Assembly: GCA_000151295.1 (NCBI GenBank)
Contig: GG745333.1
Coordinates: forward strand, 1,037,172 to 1,077,799
From: Allomyces macrogynus ATCC 38327
Lineage: Eukaryota; Blastocladiomycota; Blastocladiomycetes; Blastocladiales; Blastocladiaceae
Length of the DNA: 40,628 nucleotides
Reading direction: 5' to 3'
The notes under the pieces were generated by a model. That model was not told where the DNA came from. It was given only the letters and a program-made list of their open reading frames with translations, and made no database searches. Of the stretch, positions 1 to 11,478 are shown one piece after another. Position 1 is the first letter of the stretch. Each line of letters starts with the position of its first letter. The translations under genes and the position numbers were made by a program.

Positions 1-242
1 AGCCGGTGCTGCAGGCCGTCCAGCGAGCAATCTCGCCGTGCAGCGGCCGCGCGCTCGTTGTTCGCCGCGACGCACGCACGCGCGCCCGACTGGACGCCCT
101 ACCCCCACACCCCCCCGCACGCTCAACTTGCTGCACTTGCACCGCGCTGCAAAGACCCTCGCGCTCCGAGCTCCACGACGACCTGCACCGCCGCCGCCGG
201 GCACACGACCATCCCTCCCGCCGGCCGGCCACCGACCCCATC

Positions 243-2378
243 ATGGCGCGCAACGCCGCCGCCGAGGCGCTGCTCGTCGTTTGGGCCCTGCTCAAGCGCA
301 TCCTGCTCTTCCCCATCCTGCTGCTCAAGCGCGCCCTCTCGGTCCCCTTTGGCCGCCGCCGCGCGCCCACCGACTTCGCCGCCGCAACCGCCAATGCCCC
401 CGCCGGTGGTCAGCAATCGAGTCTGCCGCGCTACGTGGCCCCCAAACCCACCCCGGGCCGCGCCCCGCCCATTGCCGCCAGCATGCCCATGACCACGCTC
501 GACATCCAGCTCTCGCAGGCCACCAAGCGCCCACAACCTCCTCCACCGCCACCGCGTCCCTCGTCGCTGCCGCCCACGCCCGTCGTTCTCAACCCGGCGC
601 CGGCCTACGCACAGGCCGTCCGATCCCCCGCCTACCCGGGCCCGCCCAACTTTGCGGCACTGAGCGGCCTGCCCGCGCTCGGCGGCACGCTCACGGCGCC
701 GCCCTCCTACCCGGGCCCAGTGCAGGGCCCCATCCCCGTCTATGCCGTGCCGGGTTACTCGCCGCTCGGGCCCAATGGTCCGCCGCCGCCGGGCATGTTT
801 GGCAACGATACCAAGTCGCCGATGGCGCTTGGGCTCGGCCCGGCGTCCTTGTCGAACGGATCCGGATCTGGATTGGCCGGCGGCGGTCTGGGCGCGTCGT
901 CGAACGGGTCCTCGCCGTGGTCACTCGGCACCCCGTCCTCGGGCCAAACCTCGTCCGACCCGGCACCGATGGGCGGCGGCAACCTGATGCTCAGTGCGCC
1001 CAAAAAGAAGCGCCGCAACTTCAAGAACCTGAACCTGCCGTCCGAACCGACCGGCGCGATCCCGGCCCCGAAACGTACCGCCGACTCGGAAACGCTCGCG
1101 CAGTCGATTGCCGACATTGCCACGCAGCAGGACCTGGTCAAGGGCGACCTGCACGCGTCCGACTTTGACGATCTCGCCGACCTCGGGCATGGCAACGGCG
1201 GCGCCGTCAAGAAAGTGATTCATCGGCCGACGGGCCGGATCATGGCGCGCAAGACGCTCTTTATTGACCGCACCGCGGGCAACGTGCTCGAGGCCGAGGC
1301 CGAGCGGCTGAAAAAGCAGGTCGTGCTGGAATTGCAAATCTTGCACCAGTGCCATTCGCCGTATATTGTCACGTTTTACGGCGCGTTTGTGCACCAGGGC
1401 GAGATTTTTATTTGCATGGAGCACATGGATCTCGGGTCGTTGGACCATCTGTACCGGAAACTCGGGCATATCGAGGAGCCGGCGCTCGGCAAGATTACCG
1501 TGGATGTGCTCGAGGGGCTGATTTACCTCTACTTGCAGCACCGGATTGTGCATCGCGGTACGCTCTCGGTGCTGTTTTTGTCTGTTGGTGCTATTCGCTC
1601 ACCCAATTTGTGTCGCTAGACGTCAAGCCCAACAACATTCTCGTCAACAGTACGTCCAATCCACTACTGTGGCGCGCCATTTGGGCTGATCTTGTTCTCG
1701 CGTTTAGCCGCGGGCGAGGTCAAGCTGTGCGATTTCGGTGTCTCAGGCGAGGCCATCAACTCGCTCGTCAAGACCTTTGTTGGTACTTCTCAGTACATGT
1801 CGCCCGAGCGCATTCTCGGGCTCGAGTACTCGGTCACGGCCGACGTGTACGTTTCGCTCCCTCCCTCCTGCATCTCCATTAGCTTGTCACGTCTCCACTC
1901 ACCCTCGACTTTGACTCGCATATGTAGGTGGGCGCTCGGCATTTCCCGTACGTTCTTGGTGGTTGACCGTATACTGAACGCACTCTCCAAACTCATCTTC
2001 ACCCCCTTTACGCAGTCATGGAACTCGCCATGGGCCGGTTCCCGTTCCCGCCCGAGGCCGAAGACGTGTCCAAGCTGTCGGTCGTCGACATGCTGCAATT
2101 CATTGTCAACGAAGATATTCCGCCGCTCTCGACCGACCACTTCACGCCGCCGTTTGTCGACTTTGTCTCGGCATGTCTCATCAAGGACGCGCGCAAGCGG
2201 CCGACGCCGTCGCAGCTGAACGTACGTCTCCTTGCGACGTGAGGAAACAAGTGTGGAACTGGTGCACTGACCTCATCTCTTTCGCAAATAGCAACATAAA
2301 TTTGTCGAGTTTTCGCGTGTCAACCACTTTGATATGGCCGAGTGGGGGCAGAAGGTCAAGTTCCGGCTCGGCAAGTGA
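243..2378 (+). CDS. MAP kinase kinase, Ste7/MEK-like
   Basis: Dual-specificity kinase that phosphorylates a MAP kinase in the fungal pheromone/filamentation-type cascade. Exons 243-1557, 1620-1649, 1708-1846, 1928-1947, 2016-2221 and 2292-2378 give 598 residues. Residues 1-40 are unusually hydrophobic, then a long Pro/Gly/Ser-rich region. A basic MAPK-docking motif (KKKRR...LNL) starts at residue 254. The kinase domain shows a degenerate glycine loop (GHGNGGAV), catalytic Lys337 in ARK, HRD at 437-439 followed by VKPNN, DFG, and a MAPKK activation loop with Ser/Thr in NSLVKTFVGTSQYMSPER. The docking motif and loop resemble Ste7 more than Pbs2 or Mkk1; that subtype is inference. The ATG at 243 is the first in-frame Met before the hydrophobic segment; the frame is open further upstream without a better start. 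Confidence 0.93.
1558..1619 (+). other. Intron splitting the HRD motif of the MAPKK
   Basis: GT-AG intron of 62 nt between the Arg and Asp codons of the catalytic HRD motif. Together with the intron at 1650-1707 it leaves a 30-nt exon coding only the catalytic loop. Splicing restores HRDVKPNNILVN in frame. Confidence 0.9.
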
Positions 2379-3018
2379 AGGTTCGCTCACGCGAAACGCC
2401 CACTCGCCTACCCGCTCGCTCGCATGCTCGATCGTGCCACTCGTATCTTTTTCCTCGTTTTGCTCTCGTTCGCATTTTTTTATTACCCCGTTTCCCCTCA
2501 AGACAGACCCCCCCCCCCCCCCGCGCACATCTTCCTTTTGGCTTGGTCGCCCAGAAATGTCCTGGACCATCATTTTTTTATTGTTTTGGCTTGGGAGTAT
2601 GTATGTTTTCCGGAAAGAGCTACACGGTTGTGTTCTTTTCGGAGTGTGTTCTTCGTGCAGCGGTTTGGTTGTTGGCGATTGAGCGACCCACGTCGCGGCG
2701 GAATCGCGCTGGGTCGCGTTGCGCCGCGCGTTCCGCGGTCCATGACCGGCCATCGAGTCTCCATCTCGACCATCACGACGGCGACAACATCCCCCAAAAC
2801 TGCCATGTCTCTCTGTTCGTCTACCAACAAACTCACCTCACCTCGACAGCGCACGCACCGCGCCACCACCCAACGTCGGTGGAGTCGGCGGCGGCGCGTT
2901 CGCGCGACACCCGAAATGCACAACGACCGGCCGGTTCCACCACGTCGAGCACGCACTACACACGTTCCAGGGTCGTCAGTCCGCGCCCTCCCTCCCTCCT
3001 CGCTCCGGGATCAAGTGC
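2379..3018. other. Convergent 3' intergenic region with a C15 homopolymer
   Basis: This stretch lies between the stop of the MAPKK gene and the stop of VPS39. Open frames here are proline- or arginine-rich with no family resemblance. It contains a run of 15 C at 2508-2522 and T-rich stretches typical of 3' untranslated DNA. No gene was recognised. Confidence 0.6.
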
Positions 3019-6000
3019 CTATTTCCATCTTCTTCCACATGCCGAAACACGACGCTTCCGACGGCAAACTGGCTGCCGCATCGCCTGAGCGACGAGCGCC
3101 AAATGATGTTCGCGCCGTGCGAGATCCTTGACGACCGCCGTACTATGTGCCTGTGCGGCGAGCCGAGCCGCAGCGCGCGCGATCAGGTCCGCGACTCTGG
3201 CCGCGGGGAGTGAGTCCGGGATCGCCGAGAGGATGACGGCCATATCGAGGTGGTCGAGGTACTTGTCGAGCATGGCAAGGACGACGGCGGTCGAGGTGCC
3301 CGCGGCGATGCAGTGCCCGACGAGGTCGTCGTGGTAGGCGTTGACGCGTTCGACGACGCTACGTCCAAGAGAAAGGGGTCAGTCGCGGAAGGTGGATGGA
3401 TTGAGGTTGGGGGAGAAACGTGTACGCCTGTGCGCGCTGCACGTCGTGCAACGTCCCGACCAACAACTCCAACACGCGGTCGTACTGGCCCAACCGCTCG
3501 TACAACACCAGCTTCTCCTCGTGGTACCCGCTCGTTGGCAACATGGCCAGCGCCGTCGCGGCCCCGTACGCCTGCGACTCGCGCAGGAACCGCAACAGCC
3601 GGGCATGCAACCCCGCAAGCGCTGCCGCCTCGTCGCTCGGACTCGCGGGCACCGGAGTTCCCGCCGCCACATCCTGGTCCGTCCCACCCCCATTCCGCAC
3701 CGGTCCCACAACTTCGCTCGTATCCTCGTCGTGGTCGGCACGCGCTTCCTCGATCATTTCCACGAGGTTGCGAATATACTGTTCGTGAATATACGGCGCC
3801 TGGTGTTTTTGCTCGACGATCATGAACTCGAGGTAGTCGATCAGGTGCACGGGCGCGAGGGAGGTCAGGAACGTGATGATTTCGCCTGAATCGAGCCGCG
3901 TTTGCTTGACGTAGTCGAGCGCGAGGGCAGAGTCCGCTTGGAAGACCCATCCGAGGTACCGCCAGATCAGGGCGTGGTGCTCCGGTTGCGCCTCGAGTTT
4001 AGTCAGGTACGCGATCAGGGGGCCGCACCGGTCGGCGGCGTCGGTCGCGCTGCTGGCTTGCCTGGTGGAGGGTGGGATGGGGGAGGTTAGCACGTGCGAA
4101 GAGAGATGCAGGAACGCGGAAATCGTGCGCCGTACTGCATCAAAAAGTCGAGTGCGCGCTCGTGCAGCCCTTTGGCGAACATAAAGTCGATCAGCTCCGA
4201 GTATTTCTGCAATCGTCGAACCAGATCGGATCAGTCCAACGTCTCCATCCCGACACGGAACGCAAACCGGTGCGTGGATCACGACACCAACGTACATGGT
4301 ACTCCGTCAATATCGCGACCGTCGACTCGACATCGCAATAATTGCGCACGCGCAACAACGACCCCAACATCGAATCCGACCGATCATGTAAATAGAGCCG
4401 CAACAGCGCCGTATCCACGACCACCGACTGCTTATCGACCTCATCTGGCGTCAACTCATTGCTCATCCGCGCGACATAATCGCGCGCGACCGACGACAAC
4501 GACGACGTCGACGCCATGATACTCCCTGGCCCGGCCGTCGGCATCCGGCCCCCACCGACCACACTGCCCAGCAACGACCCGCCCGCCGCTCCACCCAACA
4601 CACTCTGTGCGCCACCGCCCGTCGCGCCACCACTCGCCGCCGCCGCGCGGAGCCGGTTCAGAATCGATCGGCGTTCCGTCAAGAACCGCGCGAGCGCGCG
4701 CCGCGCCTCGGGGATTTCCGCGGGTGTTTTAGCCGCACCCGGCCGGCGCGGTAACGGTGGCGACGAAGACGCGGTCGCGAGCGTGAACGGGAAGTACTGC
4801 AGGACCGCGTCAGGCGGGGCACACAGGTCGCGGAACACGGCCATGGCATCTTCGAATTTGCCCTTGGCAAAGACGCGGTGCGCATAGGCGAGCTGCACGG
4901 ACCGCACGTGCGCGATTTTTTCTTCTACGGCGAGATCGGACGCTTCGACGATCGCGATCGCAGGCTCGAATTGCGCGTCGGCGATCAGACGGTCCACGAG
5001 CGCGTCGATCGGGACCATGTCGAGTTGCCATAGTTTGGTCCCGTTGGTCGCGAAGAGGGCGCGGTCGACGCAGACGAGGGAGGTGACGGTGGGGGCCAAG
5101 TCGATGGTCTGGACGAGTTTCTGGCCGACTTTGATCTGCACGGATCTCTGGCCGACGAGGCCGATCAGGTACGGGCCGCATCGGACGAGGTCGTCAAGGA
5201 CGGTTGTCCAATCCATGCGCACGCGGCCGGTCGTGTCGTCCATGCGCAGGACATTGGCGTTGCTGAAGGCCACGAGTTCGTGTGCGCGTGCAAAGACTTT
5301 GGTCTGCGGCGTTGACGAGAGCATGAGCGAAAAGGAGGTCGGCGACCAGACGAGCACCGAGACGAGTTCGCTAGTCGCGAGTGTCAGGATCGAGATTTCC
5401 TTGGACGACGCGATCGCGAGGGTTTCGGCAGCTTCGGTCAGGAAGCAGATGGACCGCGCGTTGATGGGCAACGGGTACTCTTTCTGAGGGAATGCGAACA
5501 GGACGTCAGCTGCAGAAGAAGATTCGAAACTTGATGACAGGATTATGAACGTACCCGCTCCACAATCGCCAGCTGCTCGTCGAGCTCGAGCAGCAGCACG
5601 CGTTTCGGGTACCCCAATGCGACCAGGAACGTGGGCGTATCGGGTGCCGAAAACACATCAAACGACATGGGCGCCCTGGCGTCAGCCAGGACGTGCACGG
5701 GCTCGAGCGTGCTCAGCCGGAAGATGTGCGGCGTGCTGTCTGGTACCGCGGCTGGTCAACCACACCGTCCTCCCATCCTAACCTCAACGACAATGGCAGT
5801 CGAGCGTACCGGACACGAGCAGCATCGCGTCGTGATTGTCCGCAAGCGCCAAGTCGTCGATGGCACGCTTGGCCACGCCCGGAGTATGACTGACGAGCGC
5901 ACACCGATCGCCCTTCGCCGACGACGCGGCCGACGCGACTGACGCGACCGACGGCGATTTGGGCATGCTTTCGATGGTCGACGACGACGTGCGCCGTGGA

Positions 6001-6167
6001 TTACTGCCGGGCTGCAGGTGGTAGAGCGCGACATCGCCCTGTGCCGTGCCAATGTACAGCCTCGTGCCATCGGCCGTCGCGCACAGCGCCGTGATGGCCG
6101 CATTCTTTGGACCCGAATCGAGTAGAGTCGTGCGGTCGAAGGCACGGAACGTGACGGACGCGGCCAT
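3019..6167 (-). CDS. VPS39: Vps39/Vam6-like HOPS tethering subunit
   Basis: Large subunit of the HOPS complex that links Rab7-type GTPases to vacuole/late-endosome fusion. Six exons (6167-5810, 5739-5555, 5483-4296, 4206-4136, 4061-3426, 3358-3019) sum to 2778 nt, 925 residues. The N-terminus is a citron-homology (CNH) beta-propeller with LCATADGTRLYIGT and PKRVLLLELDEQLAIVER. A low-complexity Gly/Ser insert follows. The alpha-solenoid then carries diagnostic VPS39 motifs such as KYSELIDFMFAKGLHERAL and a VVERVNAYHDDLV segment. The C-terminal zinc finger usual in Vps39/TGFBRAP1 is not recognisable: after PVC only a short basic tail precedes the stop, so the last exon may be incomplete or the finger lost. 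The ATG at 6167 was chosen because VTFRAFDRTTLL begins the propeller; the frame is open upstream but unlike the family. Confidence 0.9.
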
Positions 6168-6577
6168 GGTCGCAGCTGGAGTGGTCGGGACGCGTTGGAT
6201 CAAGTGCGGCAGCAGCCGGGTTCGAGCTGGTCGGCAATGGTGATTCGAGCTCGTCCGGAACCAATTGCACCGAGTTGTCTTGTGGGGGCCGGGGTGCGAG
6301 GTCAGGAATGATGGTGCGGATGTGGTCGAGGCTGTGGACGTGTCGTGCGTTTTCACATCGAGAAAGCCATGGTGGTCGCTGGTTTGCATTGTTTCCGTTT
6401 CATTGTGCACCTGCCCCTTGACCCTCGTCCTGCACAAAACGACGCAGGCGACCTGCCCGACATGAGCCCCCCGCTCTGCTCGAGCTCACGAGTTCTCCTG
6501 TCCAGATGTGCTCCCAGATGCCGTCTTCGCACTCTCCACCCGGCCACATCTCGCCATTTATCCACCAGCAACGCCAT
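6168..6577. other. Intergenic: VPS39 promoter and NOSIP 3' end
   Basis: Both flanking genes are on the minus strand, so this 410-bp gap holds the 3' untranslated part of NOSIP and the promoter of VPS39. No conserved reading frame, RNA gene or clear motif was seen. Confidence 0.6.
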
Positions 6578-7675
6578 TTATCCCTGGAACGCGTGATCGT
6601 ACCGCTTGGCCTCGACGGGCCCTGCCGAACTGAACCCCGTCCCCTCAGTCGGCAGCGGCACAATCTCCTTGGCGCGGCACTTGGTATCGCACACGTTGCA
6701 CCGTCCACTGCTCTTGACAAACTGCGACGCGCATGTGCCGCACAGGACGTGACCGCACGTCTTGAGCACGGACATCTTGACCCCGTTGGTCAACTGCTTC
6801 TTGCACGACGGGCACATGGACTTCTTGGTCTTGTCCTTGGTGAACTTGACGGGGAAGAGCTTCTTGGCGCTACGTGGCGCGGATAGGACGGGAGTGAGCT
6901 TTCAAAAGGGTCAGATGATTCGAAGACGAGACCAACGCGAACCTGATGAGCGGGTGTGGCGAGTTCGACAGACACATGACCTCTTTCTTGGTCTGCTCGG
7001 GCACGTCGGGTCCGTCCTTTTCGACTGACGGCGCCAATGACGGCTACAGCACGGGAGGCGAGCGGTCAATCAATCGATCACTTGTAACGTCTTGCGCGAC
7101 CACAACGTACAATCCAAAACGATGGCAAATCAGGCCTCTTGGTTCCTACACCCGCCGCGCTGCTATCGCTCACCATCGCGTCGCTATCGTTACCGGTGAC
7201 CGAAATCGCCGCCTGCGCCTGCGCAAGCTGGTTCTGCGCCTTCTGCTCCTGCTCGGCGCCCGCCTTTTCCTCCTCCTTGGTGCGGGCCTGCGCGACGAGC
7301 TTGGCGTGCGCCTGGATCTCCTTCTTTTGCGTGAGGATGCTCACGTAGATGCATTCCTTGCAGCATATGTGGCCCTCTGGGCTGATCGGTTGGAGGATCA
7401 GTTGAGGGGGAGGGGGCGGTTCGAGCGAGGGCGTGGATGCGTACCACGACATTGGGTCGACGGCGGTCTGCAGGCACTGGAAACAGTCGTCAAAGTTGCG
7501 CTTCGAGTCCTTGCCGAGCCGTTGCTAGAGACTCGTATTCGGGTGGTCAGCTGCGCACTGAGAACTGCCATGGTCGAGCGCTTGGTTCCACCTTTTGCGT
7601 GCCGTAGCTGAGCCTGCTGCGCTCGGCGTAGGTGAAAACGGCCGAGGCCGTGTTGTTCTTGGAGTGCCGTGGCAT
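6578..7675 (-). CDS. NOSIP: NOSIP-like RING/U-box protein
   Basis: Orthologue of nitric-oxide-synthase-interacting protein, a nuclear E3 ubiquitin ligase also found with spliceosomes. Four exons (7675-7592, 7524-7111, 7043-6943, 6869-6578) sum to 891 nt, 296 residues, close to human NOSIP (about 300). The start MPRHSKNNTASAVFTYAE matches the family N-terminus. A split zinc-binding N-terminal half (CFQCL and CCKEC) and a C-terminal RING-like half (CPSCKKQL, CGHVLCGTC, CNVCDTKC) are present, joined by a coiled, Gln/Ala-rich helix (QKKEIQAHAKLVAQ). The family motif LPSFWIPSL is recreated exactly across the 7044-7110 intron, which supports the model. Divergently transcribed from MORN3. Confidence 0.93.
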
Positions 7676-8131
7676 GGTGACCGGTGACAATGGTTGGATG
7701 GACCGAAAATGGCGAATACGAGTCGGTGCTGGGAGGGGGAGAAGTCGCAGCCGGTCACGTCCGAGAACGGGGGCTTGCAGATGGTTGCTGGTACTGGATT
7801 GCGTGCAGCTCGCGGTCCTGGTGATGAGGTCGCCGTCGTCGTCGTCGCCGTCGTGAACAGGGAACGGCGAGCGTAAGACTGACAGCGAGAATCGAGCGCA
7901 GTGTCACTTCGGCGTGACTTGCGCCTGACGATCAGAGCGTCTCGCACGCTGCACCGCTCCCTCGCGCCAACCTCGTCACCGTTGTCGCCGTTGGCTGCCA
8001 GCGCCGAGCGCGCGAACGACCAGCGGCGGCACCGTTTCCTGCGTGCCCACGGCCATCCAGACGACGCCGAAAACATGGTTTGCAATAGATCCCTCGACCG
8101 CGCTGTTCCCCACAACCTCCCCTGCTCCGCG
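7676..8131. promoter_or_regulatory. Bidirectional promoter region NOSIP/MORN3
   Basis: 456-bp gap between the divergent NOSIP (minus) and MORN3 (plus) starts. A (GTC)n-like stretch lies near 7826-7855. No TATA box or certain factor site is visible. The MORN3 frame is open back to about 7901, so part of this DNA could be coding if an earlier Met (8075) is used. Confidence 0.4.
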
Positions 8132-9298
8132 ATGCCGCCCATTTCCAAGAACATCAGCGGCAGCGGCGCCTCGGCCGCCATGAACTGGCACGACAAGGAC
8201 GAGAAAAGCAAAAAAAAATGCCTGCACGCGACCGTCTACCTGACCAACGGCGACACCTACACAGGCGAGTGGCTCAACAACCAACGCCACGGTATGACGT
8301 CCCTGCTACTACGTCGTTCGGCCAGCTCCTTGACCGACATGTACCTCACGCGTCTTGGGTCAAGACTAGGCCGCGGCGTCCAAGTCTACAAGAAGTGTTC
8401 CCAAGTCTACGAGGGCCAATGGATCAACGACCGGCGAGGCGGGTTCGGCACATTCTCTGTCCCCGCACACTCGGCCGAGAGTCCTGCCCGCGCTGACCCG
8501 GAACCGGGCACGGCGCGCGACGCCCTGCGCACGAACCACCCAAAACCGCACTTACAACTTAACGAGGTCGCGGGCTTACATGGGCCGCTGGTCAAAATTT
8601 ACGCGGGCGACTGGCAGGACGACGAGCGGCACGGGGTCGGGACCGCGTACTACCCGGACGGCGCGCGGTACGAGGGCCAGTGGATTGGTGGGATGCGGTG
8701 CGGGTGGGGGACGATGCACTATGCCGATGGCGCGCGGTACGACAGCGAGTGGCGCCAAGATGAGCGGCAAGGACAGGGGATTCTGCTGTTGCGTACGTTG
8801 CGTCGATGTTCTGGGAGTGACTCGATTGAATTCCAGCTGAAATCAACGGATCGGTGCTCCCTAGCCGACCACGACCGGTTCGAGGGCATCTTTGTCAACG
8901 ACATGAAGGAAGGGCCCGGCAAGTTCTTCTACAAGCAGCGGCACCAGGTTTATGAGGGCGAGTGGAGCGCCGACATGCCCAAGTGCGGCACGATACGTGA
9001 TTGAGCCGCGCGGTAACGCGGCGCGCGCCGCTGGACCAGCACCATCGGGCAGCAAGTGCAAGCTCCCCGCGGTATGCTCGTTTTCAGTGAACGTCACGTC
9101 ACCTGTCCACTGTCTGACCTCGGTCCCATCTAGCTGGAGCTCGCCGACCCGGACGACGTCCTCGCGACGCGCCAGCAGGAGATCATGCAGGAGATCATGC
9201 AGGAGCACATCGAGCGGCTGCTGCTCGCGGCCGACCACCCGGCCGGTGGCAGCGGGGCCGCGCTCGATGGATACTATCGCCCGGGCGCGACGTGCTGA
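8132..9298 (+). CDS. MORN3: MORN3-like MORN-repeat protein (axonemal/ciliary family)
   Basis: MORN-repeat protein matching animal MORN3, a cilium/sperm-associated family. Exons 8132-8291, 8370-8792, 8865 onward and 9134-9298. At least six MORN repeats are visible (YTGEWLNNQRHG, YEGQWINDRRGG, YAGDWQDDERHGVGTAYY, YEGQWIGGMRCGWGTMHY, FEGIFVNDMKEGPGKFFY, YEGEWSADMPKCGT), in the order seen in MORN3, including the typical KCGT end and a C-terminal DPDDVLA helix. After KCGT the frame breaks at about 8996. Either one base is extra (giving a VIEPRGN continuation) or a 43-nt intron at 8997-9039 exists, which gives 303 residues. Start at 8132 (MPPISKN) is preferred to 8075. IFT46 follows 187 bp downstream on the same strand. 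Confidence 0.85.
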
Positions 9299-9485
9299 AG
9301 AGGGACTGTCGGAGACGTTGGGGCGGTGGAAAGGAAAACATGTGTTGCCAAAGACACGTGACCGCGTCGCTTTGCAGTTGAGGTTGCTGATCTCCGCCTC
9401 TTCTCCCCTGCAACCGCCGTCTCTCTCTTTCCACCCGCAACCAACTCCCCGCCCAATCCCGCAAGAAATTCTCACCACCAGCATC

Positions 9486-11391
9486 ATGGACCGCCTGCAA
9501 CCCACGTCCGACTCGCCCGGTGCCGACAGTGCTGACGGCGCAAGCCCGAGTCCCGGCCCGACCGACGACGGCAACGACCTCGACTATGCGCGGTCTGTGG
9601 AGCGAACGCTGAACCGCGCCATGAGCGCACGTACGCGAGACCGGATAGAGCAGCATGACGCGCTCTTGGCCCGCAAGCTCGCCGTCATGGGGTCGGCTGC
9701 ACTCTCGACGGCCGACGACACGGACGGCGAGGAGGAAGACGAAGAGGACGACGAGGAGGAAGAAGATGAGGATGAGGGAGATTCGGAGCTTTCGGAGCAC
9801 CGCCCGGTCACGGCCAAAACGAAGCAGTTGCTCGACGACGGTGCGTTGTAGTCTTGCGCTCGCGACGCTGCGAACGAGCAACGTCGACTGACCGATCCCG
9901 TACGCATTCCAGAATCCTTGGCACGGCAAGCGCAAATGGAAATGTACTACGACCTGCACAGCAGTTCGTCCAAGACGGGTATCGGTCGCGCATCGAATGC
10001 CGCACTCGGCGGGAGCGGATCGCGGTCGCCGCCAGGCGTCCCGCGCGCGATTGCCGGATCCACGAACTCGATGCAGCGCGGTGCTGCCGCCAACGACTTG
10101 TCGGTCACAAGAAAAGCGGCCGCGGCAAGGCCCGCTGATAGCAGCCCGACGATACCATCGAGTCTGGCCAGGACGAGCCAGCTTGGGTCAAGTTTCCAGG
10201 ATCACGAGGACGGCGGGTCGCCGCATGCGGCTGACTTGCTGGCGGACGGGACAGACTCGGAGGCGTTGTGGGACTCGGAGCACGACGACAGCGTGGTACC
10301 GTCTCGGATCACACCCGTCGTGTGCGCCGTTGGGCGAGTATCTGACCTATTTTTTCTTCGCTCACCAGAGTCCCGAGGAAGAGTGGAACCACGGCACCGA
10401 CTTGTACGTCCGCATGATCAACATGCTCCGCAACGGCAAACTGTATCGATTGACCACCCTCACCGCCTCGCCCAACCAGCCCGCCCATCAACAACAGCGA
10501 GCTCGAGGCGCTCTTCGCCTACATTGACCAATTCAAGCCCGAGCCCGTGGAGCTCGACCCGTACCTGAAGCCGTTCTTGCCCGAGTACATTCCGGCGATT
10601 GGTGATCTCGAAGCCATGATCAAGATCCCGCCACCGGGAATCGCGTCGGCAGTCAATGCCGCAACCCCGTCTTCGACGCCCGACGCGGCCGCGATTGCGC
10701 CGTCGGCCGAGGGCAACCTCTCGTTCTACCACGATCTTGGGATCACGGTTCTCGACGAGCCATCGGCCAAGCAAAGCGATCCGGCCGGTATGTTATGCGA
10801 ATCGCCTCCTGCCGTAGTCGCGTTCGTGTTGCTCACGCGGCATCCCACCTCTTTCCAGTCCTGCACTACCAGCTCAAGTCGCTTTCCAAGACCACGACCC
10901 AACCCGGCGCCGCGGGCGTTGCAACCGTGCACAGCATTCTCGCCACGGACCCGCCCAAGAAGCTCGACGACTGGATCGCGTCCACGAGCAGTGCCGAATG
11001 GACGACCGCGCGCAGCGGTGCCGCGGCCTACACGCCCGCACGCGGTCGGTTCCCGCCGATCGACCGGCTCATGATGTCGTGGGACGACGAGTTGGGACCC
11101 GATGCCGAAAAAGTACAGGGATTGTTGGACGCGGTGACCGACACGGCGGGCGGGTCGGGTCTCCTGGCCGAACTGAATATGCCGCTGGCGGATACGGCCA
11201 AAGTCGCGTGTGCGCTGTTACGGATTCCGACGTACCCGCCCAAGGACCCTGGGTCGGGGAGTCGCGCACTGATTGATTCGCTGCACGCGCTGTTTGATTT
11301 GTATGCGGCGTTCAACGAGAATCAGCATTTCAATGCGGGGCCGGGACCGGCGGTGGGGAACGACGAGGCCGGGAGCGGGCTCATGTTTTGA
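9486..11391 (+). CDS. IFT46: Intraflagellar transport protein IFT46
   Basis: Core subunit of the IFT-B train, required to build cilia and to carry outer dynein arms. Exons 9486-9840, 9913-10295, 10369-10403, 10480-10787 and 10859-11391 sum to 1614 nt, 537 residues. Residues 1-250 are Ser/Ala-rich and disordered with a Glu/Asp run (about residues 78-97). The conserved C-terminal domain begins near NNSELEALFAYIDQF and contains LKPFLPEYIPAIGDLEAM, GITVLDEPSAKQSDP, LDDWIAS, and LHALFDLYAAFNENQHF, all diagnostic of IFT46. The 35-nt exon 3 joins in phase to give SPEEEWNHGTDFPPINN. It strongly implies a flagellated life stage. Its stop is 87 bp from the USP39 stop on the other strand. Confidence 0.96.
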
Positions 11392-11455
11392 GCGAGCGCA
11401 TGGTGGGGAGGCGATTGCTGACGGACATGGAGACGGAGATGTGGACTGGAAAACA

Positions 11456-11461
11456 TTTATT
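11456..11461 (-). terminator. AATAAA poly(A) signal for USP39
   Basis: Reading on the minus strand, AATAAA lies 18 nt beyond the USP39 stop codon, a normal position for a polyadenylation signal. It also falls in the 3' flank of the converging IFT46 gene. Confidence 0.45.
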
Positions 11462-11478
11462 TGTTTTTGGGCCTCGAA

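Noticed and set aside
3250..3950. Long open frames on both strands inside VPS39 exons
   Set aside because: They are frame shadows of GC-rich coding DNA; the VPS39 frame alone has family motifs and consistent splice phases.
4062..4135. A 32-nt ultra-short intron (gtgctaacc...ccag) in VPS39
   Set aside because: An upstream GTACGG donor gives a 74-nt intron in the same phase, with the ctaac at the normal branch position.
10404..10479. A 37-nt intron in IFT46 starting gtatcg
   Set aside because: A perfect GTACGT donor at 10404 gives a 76-nt intron and a better alignment (TDFPPINN) with IFT46.
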